Positions 57,403 through 64,000 of a stretch of 64,000 bases of DNA are shown here, piece by piece. The notes under the pieces were generated by a model. That model was not told the DNA's origin. It saw only the letters and a program-made list of their open reading frames with translations, and did no database searches. The stretch is from Myxococcus eversor (lineage in GTDB: Bacteria; Myxococcota; Myxococcia; Myxococcales; Myxococcaceae): positions 236,940-300,939 of the forward strand of contig NZ_JAAIXY010000010.1 of the NCBI RefSeq assembly GCF_010894455.1, read 5' to 3'. Positions within the stretch are counted from its first letter, which is position 1; the number at the start of each line of letters is the position of its first letter. The translations under genes were made by a program, and so were the position numbers.

Positions 57403-58326
57403 ATGAGACCGGCCGTCGTCGTCACGGGCATCAGCGGCAACCTCGGCCGCACCCTCGCCAAGCTCCTCCACAAGCACGAGCGCATCATCGGCATCGACCG
57501 GCGTCCCTTCGTGGGCCGGCCGAAAGACGTGGAGATGTACGAGCTGGACCTGCGCAAGAAGAAGGCGGAGGACGTCTTCCGCAAGAACGAGGTCCGCGCC
57601 GTCATCCACATGGGCATCATGCATGACCCGCGCATGAGCGAGGAGGAGCACCACTCCTTCAACGTCGTGGGCACCACGCGCCTGTTGGAGTACTGCGCGA
57701 AGTACGGCGTGAAGAAGGTCGTCGTGTTGTCCTCGGCCAACGTCTACGGGCCCAGCCCGGACAACTCCAACTTCCTCACCGAGGACGCGCCGCTGATGGC
57801 GGCCAGCCGCTTCTCCGGTGTGCGCGACTTGATTGAAGTGGACATGCTCGCGCATGGCTTCTTCTGGAAGCACCCGCAGATAGAGACGGTGATTCTGCGG
57901 CCCGTGCACATCGTCGGGCCCACCATCAAGAACGCGCCCTCCAACTACCTGCGCCTGCGCCACCCGTGGATGATGGCGGGCTTCGACCCGATGATTCAGC
58001 TCATCCACGTGGAGGACGTCGCGCGCGCCATGGTGGCGGCCCTCCGCCCCGAGCCCAAGGGCGTCTACAACGTCGTCGGCCCCGGCGAGGTGCCCCTGTC
58101 CGCGGTGATGCGCGAGTTGGGCAACTCCCCCGTTCCCGTCCCGCACCTCGTGGCCCGGCCCTTGTTGGGCATGCTCTTCAAGTACCGCATCGCCAACTTC
58201 CCGCCCCCGGAGCTGGACCACATCCAGTTCCTGTGCGCCGTGGACGGCAGCCGCTGGGTGCAGGACGTGGCCTGGAAGCCCCACCACTCCATGCGCGAAA
58301 CCATCCGCGCCGTGCAGGGCGAGTAG
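57403..58326 (+). CDS. Atypical extended SDR (NAD-dependent epimerase/dehydratase family) lacking the Tyr-Lys pair
   Basis: 307 residues. Rossmann motif VVVTGISGNLGRTLAKLL, NAD-binding AVIHMGIMHDP, and VVVLSSANVYGPSP with the catalytic-site Ser region. At the position of the catalytic Y-x-x-x-K this protein has SRFSGVRDLIE, so Tyr is replaced by Phe and Lys by Arg. RPVHIVGPTI and QLIHVEDVARAMVAAL are normal extended-SDR features. It may bind NAD(P) and a sugar or lipid without standard redox catalysis. Cotranscribed with the PlsC-like gene. Confidence 0.8.
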   Translation: MRPAVVVTGISGNLGRTLAKLLHKHERIIGIDRRPFVGRPKDVEMYELDLRKKKAEDVFRKNEVRAVIHMGIMHDPRMSEEEHHSFNVVGTTRLLEYCAKYGVKKVVVLSSANVYGPSPDNSNFLTEDAPLMAASRFSGVRDLIEVDMLAHGFFWKHPQIETVILRPVHIVGPTIKNAPSNYLRLRHPWMMAGFDPMIQLIHVEDVARAMVAALRPEPKGVYNVVGPGEVPLSAVMRELGNSPVPVPHLVARPLLGMLFKYRIANFPPPELDHIQFLCAVDGSRWVQDVAWKPHHSMRETIRAVQGE

Positions 58327-58359
58327 GGAAGGAAAGTCCGAGGGTTCCCTGACACGGTT

Positions 58360-58409
58360 GTCGTGCCTGGCACGACGCCGGAGGCTGGATCCTCTGACAG
58401 GAGTGTCAG
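58360..58409 (+). other. Two small perfect hairpins downstream of the SDR gene
   Basis: GTCGTGC/GCACGAC (58360-58376, three-base loop) and CTGACA/TGTCAG (58394-58409, four-base loop). They occur 34 and 68 bases past the SDR stop in a gene-free region. They may protect or end the mRNA. Confidence 0.4.
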
Positions 58410-58590
58410 CACCCCGACGGCCTGCCCCCCTCGTGGGGCGGTGGCCGCGAGTGCAAGCCCTTGAATCTCCATGACGGGCCCCGCGCGCCAGCCCCGGCGC
58501 GCGGAGTGGCATCGCCATTGCTCTAGGTTCCGGCGTCACCGCGCGGCGACGCGGGCCTGAACAACACCGTCGCCCCGCTCACATTTCAGG

Positions 58591-58799
58591 GCGCTCCATT
58601 GGGGAGCTCCCGACGCCCATCGACTCGGCCGGCCCCGAGCCGATGGGCGGACTCTTGTAGGGCACTCCATTGGGGAGTTCCCGACGCCCATCGACTCGGC
58701 CGGCCCCGAGTCGATGGGCGGATTCTTGTAGGGCGCTCCATTGGGGAGCTCCCGGCGCCCACCGCCTCGGCCGGCCCCGAGTCGGTGGGCGGTTTCTTT
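58591..58799. repeat. Three tandem 71-bp repeats, each with a long palindrome
   Basis: Units start at 58591, 58662 and 58733, each beginning GCGCTCCATTGGGGAG or GCACTCCATTGGGGAG. Each carries arms like CGCCCATCGACTCGG and CCGAGTCGATGGGCG around CCGGCC, a 15-pair stem. Copy 3 changes T to C in the left arm and A to G in the right arm, so the pair is preserved. They lie between convergent genes. Confidence 0.92.
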
Positions 58800-58800
58800 T
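58756..58800 (+). terminator. Rho-independent terminator formed by the third repeat copy
   Basis: The stem CGCCCACCG...CGGTGGGCG is followed directly by GTTTCTTTT on the plus strand. Copies 1 and 2 have the same stem followed by weaker ACTCTTGTA or ATTCTTGTA tails, so the array looks like a triplicated terminator. Confidence 0.7.
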
Positions 58801-59228
58801 CAGGGCAGCGGGTCCTTCAGTTCGTCCACGAAGGGCCCCGCGTCCTGCCGCTCCAGCAGCCAGACGCCGTCCCGGAAGACGAACTCCGAGAGGACGACGG
58901 CGGTGTGCTCCGAGGCGGACGGCAGGCGCATCCACTGGATGCGGCTCTGCACCGTGGCGTGTGCGCCGTCCTCGGACAGCCGCACCTCCTCGATTTCGTA
59001 GTCGGTGACGGACAAGTCCCGCTCGTCGTGGAGCTCGACGCGGGCGCGTGAGAAGGCCGCGCGGCGCTCCGGGACGAGCAGCCGGGAGGCGCTCCGGAAG
59101 TCCTTCCACCGGATGAGCTGGTGGAACTTGTCCACGGTGGGCTTGAGTTCTTCCAGGTCGGATTTCTTGGATACGGTTGCGCATCCCGTCAGGGCGAGCG
59201 CGAGAAACAGGGCAGGCAGGCGATTCAC
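58800..59228 (-). CDS. Small lipoprotein, NTF2-like in appearance, unknown function
   Basis: 142 residues from a GTG giving a short signal with lipobox LTGC; upstream in-frame sequence is not protein-like. The mature part (ELKPTVDKFHQLIRWKDFRS, YEIEEVRLSEDGAHATVQSR, VLSEFVFRDGVWLLERQDAG) has the helix-then-sheet pattern of SnoaL/NTF2-like lipoproteins. No ribosome-binding site is obvious. Its stop lies at the end of the hairpin repeat array, and its start is divergent from the large TPR gene. Confidence 0.65.
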   Translation of the reverse strand: MNRLPALFLALALTGCATVSKKSDLEELKPTVDKFHQLIRWKDFRSASRLLVPERRAAFSRARVELHDERDLSVTDYEIEEVRLSEDGAHATVQSRIQWMRLPSASEHTAVVLSEFVFRDGVWLLERQDAGPFVDELKDPLP

Positions 59229-59319
59229 AGGGGGAACGGTAGCATCCGGTGGCCGCCCCGGACGAGGGCGCGGTGGTATGGTCCGGCTCCCCGCCCGAGC
59301 ACCGGAGTCGCAAGCCCAC

Positions 59320-62300
59320 ATGGCCAAGTCGATGGTGGAGCGTTACGAGCAGCTCCTCCGGCAGGACCCCACATCTTCCGTCTTCGTCGAACTGGCCAAG
59401 GCCCTGCTGGAAAAGGGGGACGCGGCACGCGCCATCGAGGTGTGTGAACAGGGCATCTCCCACCATCCGTCCTCCACGGTGGGACGCGTGCTCTGGGGCA
59501 AGGCGCTCATCCACCTGGGCCGTCCCGCGGAGGCGATGGAGCAGTTCGACCGCGCCATCGCCATCGAGAAGGACAACCCCTACGCCTACAACCTGATTGG
59601 CGAGGTGTTGTTGCAGCGCGGGCTGTATCGCTCGGCGCTGCCGCTCCTGCGCAAGGCGGTGGCGCTGCAACCCAATGACGGTCGCGTGAAGCTGTGGCTG
59701 GAGCAGGCCCAGCAGGCACTGGCCGGTGGACCGGCTCCCGTCTTCGCGGACCTGATGGGGCTGGAGAAGACCGCGCCGTCGTCGGAAGGAGAGACCGACG
59801 GTGAGGCGAAGGCCGAGGGCGACGACGCCGAGCCCGCACCCGTGGCCTCATCTCCGATGGCCGCCGCGAGGCTCCGTGCCGCCGCGCTCGGCGATACCGC
59901 GAAGGCCGCGACGGCTTCTGGCCCTGGTGCCTCGCGCAACGCGGGAGCCCGCGCCGCCGCGGACCTGGCGAGCGCCGCCGCGTCCGGGGGGCGCGCGAGC
60001 GCCGAGGGGGAGGTGTCTTCTCTGGAAGGCGCGCGTGGTTCGGAGTCGGACGCCGGGACGTCGGACGAGTCTGCGTCGGGCACGGAGCCCGCGAGTGCTC
60101 GAACGCGCTCCGGTGAGCATGCGGCCGCGTCCACGAAGTCCGATTCGCTGGGGTTGATTGACCGGCCCCTGCCGGTGCTGCAGCCGTCGCTGGGGTCCGA
60201 GCTTCCGAGCCTGGACCTGTCGTTGTCGGATGACGACGACGCTCCCCGGCCCTCGGACACGGAGCGTGGAGCAGGGGAGGGACGCGAGCTTGCTCCCGAG
60301 GCGTCGGAGGGGGCCGAAGCCTCTGGGGTTTCCTCCGAGGACGGGGAGTCGGGGGCTGCTTCGTCCGAGTCCGACGAGGAAGTGCTGCTGCGCTCCAGCG
60401 AATTCACCACCGCGAAGCCGGTGATTCCCGCCGCTTCGTCCGAGTCCGACGAGGAAGTGCTGCTGCGCTCCAGTGAGTTCACCACCGCGAAGCCGGTGAT
60501 TCCCGCCGCTTCGCCGGGGCTCCTGGGCGACCTGCCTCCGCCGGAGCCGACCGCGCAGAATCCCGTGGCCGCTCGCGCGCAACAGCCCGCGACGCGGGGC
60601 TCGGGCTCCAAGCGCTCGTTGCTCGACGACCTTCCGGAGGCCTCCGAGTCCGCCGGGAGCGGCGCGAAGTCGAAGGCGGGGCAGCCCAAGCAGGACACGG
60701 AAGCGCTCACCGCCGCCTACGAGAAGGAGCTCCGGCAGAAGCTGGCGCGCGAGGCCGCGAAGACGTCGTTCCTCAAGCGCAACGGGGTGAAGGTCGCGGG
60801 CGTGACGGCGCTGGCGATGGTGCTCATCACCATCGTCGTGGGCTTCCTCCGGATTCGCGCGGCCACCGGTGGCCAGACGCTGAACGAGGCGCTGGCCCGG
60901 GCCGAGGACCTCATCACCCAGGACACGCGCACCTCGCTGGATGGGGCGCTGCAGCAGCTCCATCGCGCGCTGGAGATGGACGAGGCGAGCAGCCGCGCCT
61001 GGGCCCTCACGGCCTGGACGCACGCGCTCCTCTTCGCGGACCACGGCATGTCGCCGGAGGACCGCACCAAGGCGCTGGAGGCATTGGAGAAGCCGGGCGT
61101 GAAGGAGGCCGCGCCGGGACTGGTGCTCACCACGAACGTCCTCGTGGCCGATGACCGGGGACGGGAGCCCGCGCGCCGCGCGCTGCTGGCTTCGACGGAC
61201 GAGAGCACCGAGGCCCAGGCGCTCGCCGCGAGCCTGCTGCTGGCGGCGAAGGACGAAAAGAAGGCGCTGGAGCGGTTCGACCGCGCGCTGCGGACGTCAC
61301 CCTCCAACGTGCGCGCCCTCGTTGCGTTGGGGGGCTACTACCTGGCGTCGGAGGACTTCCCGCACGCCATCGAGATGTTCGAGAAGGCGCGCACCAAATC
61401 CCCCAAGCACCCGGTGGCCCGCATCGGCCAGGCGGAGGCCCGGCTCGCGCTGGAGCAGGAGTTGGACGCCTCGCTCGCGGACGTGGCGCCGCTGGCGGAC
61501 GACAAGGAGCTGCCAGCGGCCCTCAAGTCGCGCCAGCAGTTGGTGCACGGGCGGCTGCTGTCCGCCGTGGGCAAGCACGACGAGGCCCGCGCGCTGTTGG
61601 GCAAGGGTGCGCAGGGGTCGCTGGCCTTCGACTTCCAGCTCGCGCTGGGGGCCGCCAGTCGCGCCGCGGGGAAGCTGGACGCGGCGCAGTCCGCGTACGA
61701 GGCGGCCCTGAAGGCGCAGCCCAAGAGCGACGAAGCCCGTGAAGGACTGGGTCGCACGCTGTTGGACAGGGACCGCGAGCGCGACGTGCTGACGCGCCTG
61801 GAGGCCGACAGTGGCCGCAAGGTGTCGCTGGTGCGCGGCGCGGCGTACGCGCGGCTCGGGGACTGGAAGCGCGCCCGCGCGGAGCTGGCTCGCACGCGGG
61901 TGAACGAGCGCTATCCTCCGGAAGCAGTGTCGTTGCTGGCCCTGGCGGATGCCGCCGAGGGCAACGCGGCGCAGGCCCGCGAGCTGCTCGAGAAGGCGCT
62001 GGCCGCGTCCAAGCGCCCGCGCAACGACATGCGACTGGCGCTGGGGCAGGTGTACTGGCGCGAGCGCGCCTTCGACAAGGCTCAGGCCCAGTTCGAGGAG
62101 GCGCAGAAGGACCCTCGCGACTACGAGGCCTCGTGCTCCCTGGGACGGCTGCTCCTGTCGCGCGGCTTGCCGGACATGGCCCTCAAGCCCCTGACGCAGG
62201 CGGTGGAGCGCAACGGCGCGCACGGCGAGTCGCGCGACGCGCTGGGCCGCACGCTGCTGGCCATGGGCCGCACGCCCGAGGCCCTCAAGCAGTTCGAGAC

Positions 62301-63108
62301 GTGGCAGCTCGACAACCCGGGCAGCGCCGCCGCGCACAAGGGCTTCGCGCTGGCCCTCTTCCATGCCGGACGTCGCAAGGAGGCGGAAGGGGCGGCGGGT
62401 CGCTCGGCGAAGCTTTCGCCCGACGACGCGGAGGCGCACCGGCTGCGCGCAGCCATCTTGTTCGCCTCGGGCGATGCCAAGGGAGGCTTCTCCGCGCTGG
62501 AGCGCGCCAACAAGCTGGACCCGAAGGACCCCGACACCTTCTGCGAGATTGCCCACGCCTTCTTGCGTCAGGGCAACGTGGACAACGCGGACGCGGCCTT
62601 CGCGGCGGCCCGGCGTGAGGGCTCAGATGCCACCTGTGGCCGGGTGGGCGAACTCTACGTGCAGCTCCCCAGTGGAGGCCGAGGGGCGGCTCGGACGCTG
62701 GAGGACCTGGCCTCGCGTGCTCCGACTGTCTGGGACAAGGCGTTCGCCCAGGCCGCCATGGCCCGCGTGCTGTTGGGCGCAGGCGTGCTGAAAGAAGCCC
62801 GGGCGGCGGCGGAAGAGGCGGTGCGGCTGGCGCCGTATCAGGGCCGTTCTCACCTGGCGTTGGGGCTGGTGGCCCTGAAGCAGCGGCAGGAGGCCGTGGC
62901 GAAGGCGTCGCTCTTGAAGGCAGTGGAGCTGGAGCCCACGGACGGGCCCGCGTACCTGGCGCTGGCGGACGTGCTGGTGCGCGAGTCGGCGGAGCTGCCT
63001 CGGGCGGTGGAGTCCTACGAGGCTTTTCTCCGGCTGGCGGGTGGCAGCGAGGAGGCGGGGCGCGTAAAGAAGGCGCTGCCGTCCCTCAAGAAGAAAGCGG
63101 CTCGTTAG
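59320..63108 (+). CDS. Large membrane TPR protein with cytoplasmic N-terminal TPRs and long C-terminal TPR array
   Basis: 1262 residues from the ATG giving MAKSMVERYEQLLRQDPTSS; an ATG at 59278 with GAGGG nine bases upstream is an alternative. Residues 1-125 hold three TPRs (VFVELAKALLEKGDAARAIE). Residues 130-460 are Ser/Glu/Ala-rich low complexity. One TM segment lies near 490-510 (VAGVTALAMVLITIVVGFLR), and 525-1255 is a long TPR array. The layout parallels the 1521-residue GltJ/AgmK-like protein but without zinc ribbon or GYF domain. It has an exact in-frame 25-residue duplication. The next gene starts one base past its stop. Confidence 0.8.
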   Translation: MAKSMVERYEQLLRQDPTSSVFVELAKALLEKGDAARAIEVCEQGISHHPSSTVGRVLWGKALIHLGRPAEAMEQFDRAIAIEKDNPYAYNLIGEVLLQRGLYRSALPLLRKAVALQPNDGRVKLWLEQAQQALAGGPAPVFADLMGLEKTAPSSEGETDGEAKAEGDDAEPAPVASSPMAAARLRAAALGDTAKAATASGPGASRNAGARAAADLASAAASGGRASAEGEVSSLEGARGSESDAGTSDESASGTEPASARTRSGEHAAASTKSDSLGLIDRPLPVLQPSLGSELPSLDLSLSDDDDAPRPSDTERGAGEGRELAPEASEGAEASGVSSEDGESGAASSESDEEVLLRSSEFTTAKPVIPAASSESDEEVLLRSSEFTTAKPVIPAASPGLLGDLPPPEPTAQNPVAARAQQPATRGSGSKRSLLDDLPEASESAGSGAKSKAGQPKQDTEALTAAYEKELRQKLAREAAKTSFLKRNGVKVAGVTALAMVLITIVVGFLRIRAATGGQTLNEALARAEDLITQDTRTSLDGALQQLHRALEMDEASSRAWALTAWTHALLFADHGMSPEDRTKALEALEKPGVKEAAPGLVLTTNVLVADDRGREPARRALLASTDESTEAQALAASLLLAAKDEKKALERFDRALRTSPSNVRALVALGGYYLASEDFPHAIEMFEKARTKSPKHPVARIGQAEARLALEQELDASLADVAPLADDKELPAALKSRQQLVHGRLLSAVGKHDEARALLGKGAQGSLAFDFQLALGAASRAAGKLDAAQSAYEAALKAQPKSDEAREGLGRTLLDRDRERDVLTRLEADSGRKVSLVRGAAYARLGDWKRARAELARTRVNERYPPEAVSLLALADAAEGNAAQARELLEKALAASKRPRNDMRLALGQVYWRERAFDKAQAQFEEAQKDPRDYEASCSLGRLLLSRGLPDMALKPLTQAVERNGAHGESRDALGRTLLAMGRTPEALKQFETWQLDNPGSAAAHKGFALALFHAGRRKEAEGAAGRSAKLSPDDAEAHRLRAAILFASGDAKGGFSALERANKLDPKDPDTFCEIAHAFLRQGNVDNADAAFAAARREGSDATCGRVGELYVQLPSGGRGAARTLEDLASRAPTVWDKAFAQAAMARVLLGAGVLKEARAAAEEAVRLAPYQGRSHLALGLVALKQRQEAVAKASLLKAVELEPTDGPAYLALADVLVRESAELPRAVESYEAFLRLAGGSEEAGRVKKALPSLKKKAAR
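60358..60507 (+). repeat. 75-bp in-frame tandem duplication
   Basis: Units 60358-60432 and 60433-60507 differ at only a couple of bases (AGCGAATTC versus AGTGAGTTC). Each encodes ASSESDEEVLLRSSEFTTAK then PVIPA. It is located in the disordered cytoplasmic linker and is a recent duplication. Confidence 0.9.
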
Positions 63109-63109
63109 C

Positions 63110-63490
63110 GTGCGCCAACCTCCCTCTGGCCCTGGGCCCGAGTCCCCGCTGCTGCGCATCATGTGGGGCAACGCCTTCCTGCTCTCGGCGCTCTACCTCC
63201 TGGTGGGCATCGTGGTGGAGGGCGCTCTGCGCCTGTTCCCCTCGAAGTTCCTCCAGCGCCTGTCGCTGTCGCTGGACTCGTTGCCGGCGCGCGCGTTGGA
63301 GCTGGTCGGCGCCATGGAGCCCTTGCGCACGGCCTTCTTCAACGGCCGCATCCCCGAGTACGGGGTGCGCCTCATCTTCGGCTTCACCACGGTCGTGGTC
63401 ATCTTCCTGCTCGCCCTCGTGGTGGGCACCGTCATGGGCGGCCTGCGCTACCTCATCGCCCGCGGGATGCGCCGAGGCGGGGGCTCCTAG
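63110..63490 (+). CDS. Small two-TM membrane protein, unknown function
   Basis: 126 residues from a GTG one base after the TPR gene stop. Two hydrophobic segments are visible: NAFLLSALYLLVGIVVEGAL and, near the C-terminus, IFGFTTVVVIFLLALVVGTV. An amphipathic loop with LFPSKFLQRLSLSLDSLPAR lies between them, and the tail is basic (RRGGGS). Tight spacing implies co-translation with the TPR protein, so it may be its membrane partner. No known family recognised. Confidence 0.65.
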   Translation: MRQPPSGPGPESPLLRIMWGNAFLLSALYLLVGIVVEGALRLFPSKFLQRLSLSLDSLPARALELVGAMEPLRTAFFNGRIPEYGVRLIFGFTTVVVIFLLALVVGTVMGGLRYLIARGMRRGGGS

Positions 63491-63536
63491 CCTCGTCGGC
63501 CTGACGTCGGGAGAAGCGGGCGCCTCGGAGCCTGCG

Positions 63537-64000
63537 TCAGTTGATGCCCAGCGAGCGCCGGACGCGAGGCTTGCGCGGCGCCGCCATGGGGGCCGCCTGG
63601 GGCTCATGTCCCGCGGCGCGCGCCATCAGACAGATTTCCACCACCTTGGGGCCGAATCGCTCCCAGCGGCTCTCGCCCGTGCCCTTCACCGTGAGGAAGG
63701 TTTCCCGGTCGATGGGGAGCGCCGCCGCCAGCCCGAGCAGCGTGGCGTCGTTGAAGATGATGAACGGCGCGACGCCCAGGTCCTTCGACAGCTCCTTGCG
63801 CCAGCGCCGCAGCTCCGTGGAGGCCAGCTCGCTGTAGTTCATCACCGGCTGTGACGAGGCCGCCGTGCGGGCCCGGGAAGCGGACGGTCCACCCGACGAG
63901 AGGAGCGCCGGCATCTTCGCGGGTGCGCACACGTCGCAGTTGCCGCAGGAGGTCTCCACGTCCTGCTGGCCGAAGTAGTGGAGGACGACGCCCCGCCGGC
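63537..64000 (-). CDS. recQ: ATP-dependent DNA helicase RecQ, C-terminal part (N-terminus outside window)
   Basis: The frame enters from the right edge: HYFGQQDVETSCGNCDVCAP is the end of the RecQ zinc-binding domain, with the C-x-x-C-x-x-C pattern. After a short linker comes an HRDC domain (LRRWRKELSKDLGVAPFIIF, FLTVKGTGESRWERFG), then a short basic tail ending SLGIN. Helicase motifs lie beyond the window. RecQ unwinds forked and recombination intermediates. Confidence 0.9.
   Translation of the reverse strand, partial: RRGVVLHYFGQQDVETSCGNCDVCAPAKMPALLSSGGPSASRARTAASSQPVMNYSELASTELRRWRKELSKDLGVAPFIIFNDATLLGLAAALPIDRETFLTVKGTGESRWERFGPKVVEICLMARAAGHEPQAAPMAAPRKPRVRRSLGIN

Noticed and set aside
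58591..58800. CRISPR array
   Set aside because: The three units are contiguous full-length copies without unique spacers, and no cas genes are present.

Overview
This is a high-GC chromosomal window from a myxobacterium of the Myxococcaceae (Myxococcus, Pyxidicoccus or Corallococcus type). The strongest evidence is an intact mglB-mglA pair (29689-30767) whose MglA reads almost like the Myxococcus xanthus gliding-polarity GTPase. Supporting evidence is the density of myxobacterial TPR/FHA/TonB-tail envelope proteins, HRDVSPSN-type Ser/Thr kinases, lipoproteins, and strong G/C preference at third codon positions.

Layout. 1-4.2 kb: a truncated class C beta-lactamase-like lipoprotein and a large lipoprotein with three tandem Ig-like repeats and a C-terminal propeller-like region. 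4.5-7.9 kb: an AT-rich accessory island directly downstream of tRNA-Asn, holding a two-gene YaaC-like/DUF262 operon and a transposase-like remnant. 8.2-14.4 kb: an RsmB-type rRNA methyltransferase, then a tightly overlapped operon for peptidoglycan recycling (LD-carboxypeptidase, serine hydrolase, Mpl) with a TlpA-like thioredoxin and an inositol-monophosphatase-family enzyme.

14.4-30.8 kb is one long run of minus-strand genes. It starts with mglB-mglA and continues through a Glt/Nfs-like trans-envelope set: a coiled-coil periplasmic protein, two large TPR proteins, a TPR lipoprotein, a small periplasmic protein and an FHA-TM-TonB-tail protein. A cyclic-nucleotide-binding-domain protein and a composite polysaccharide-export pair (short OPX protein WzaB and beta-barrel WzpB) follow, then an ATP-grasp gene with two partners of unknown function. 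31-36.7 kb on the plus strand holds a CarboxypepD_reg-like outer-membrane protein, a double-FecR lipoprotein and a Ser/Thr kinase fused to an AgmX/PglI-type C-terminal tail.

36.8-40.6 kb is the classic dnaX-ybaB-recR cluster, except that dnaX is split over two reading frames. 40.6-43.7 kb carries a PYROXD2/phytoene-desaturase-like oxidoreductase and a eukaryote-like GT22 mannosyltransferase. 43.8-46.3 kb is a translation module: the SRP RNA, all four tRNA-Ser isoacceptors beside serS, and tRNA-Arg(ACG) beside tadA, whose product edits that tRNA. 46.5-51.0 kb is one giant GltJ/AgmK-like protein (zinc ribbon, AIPLPG repeats, GYF-like domain, TM segment, TPRs). 51.2-54.3 kb is a surface-glycan trio. 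The remainder holds a lipase-like lipoprotein, a DUF2252 protein, an acyltransferase, an atypical SDR, a triplicated terminator-like hairpin repeat, another TPR giant, a small membrane protein and the C-terminal end of RecQ.

All calls come from reading the sequence and its translations by eye; no database search was run. Start codons were adjusted to signal peptides, ribosome-binding sites and neighbour overlaps where these could be seen.
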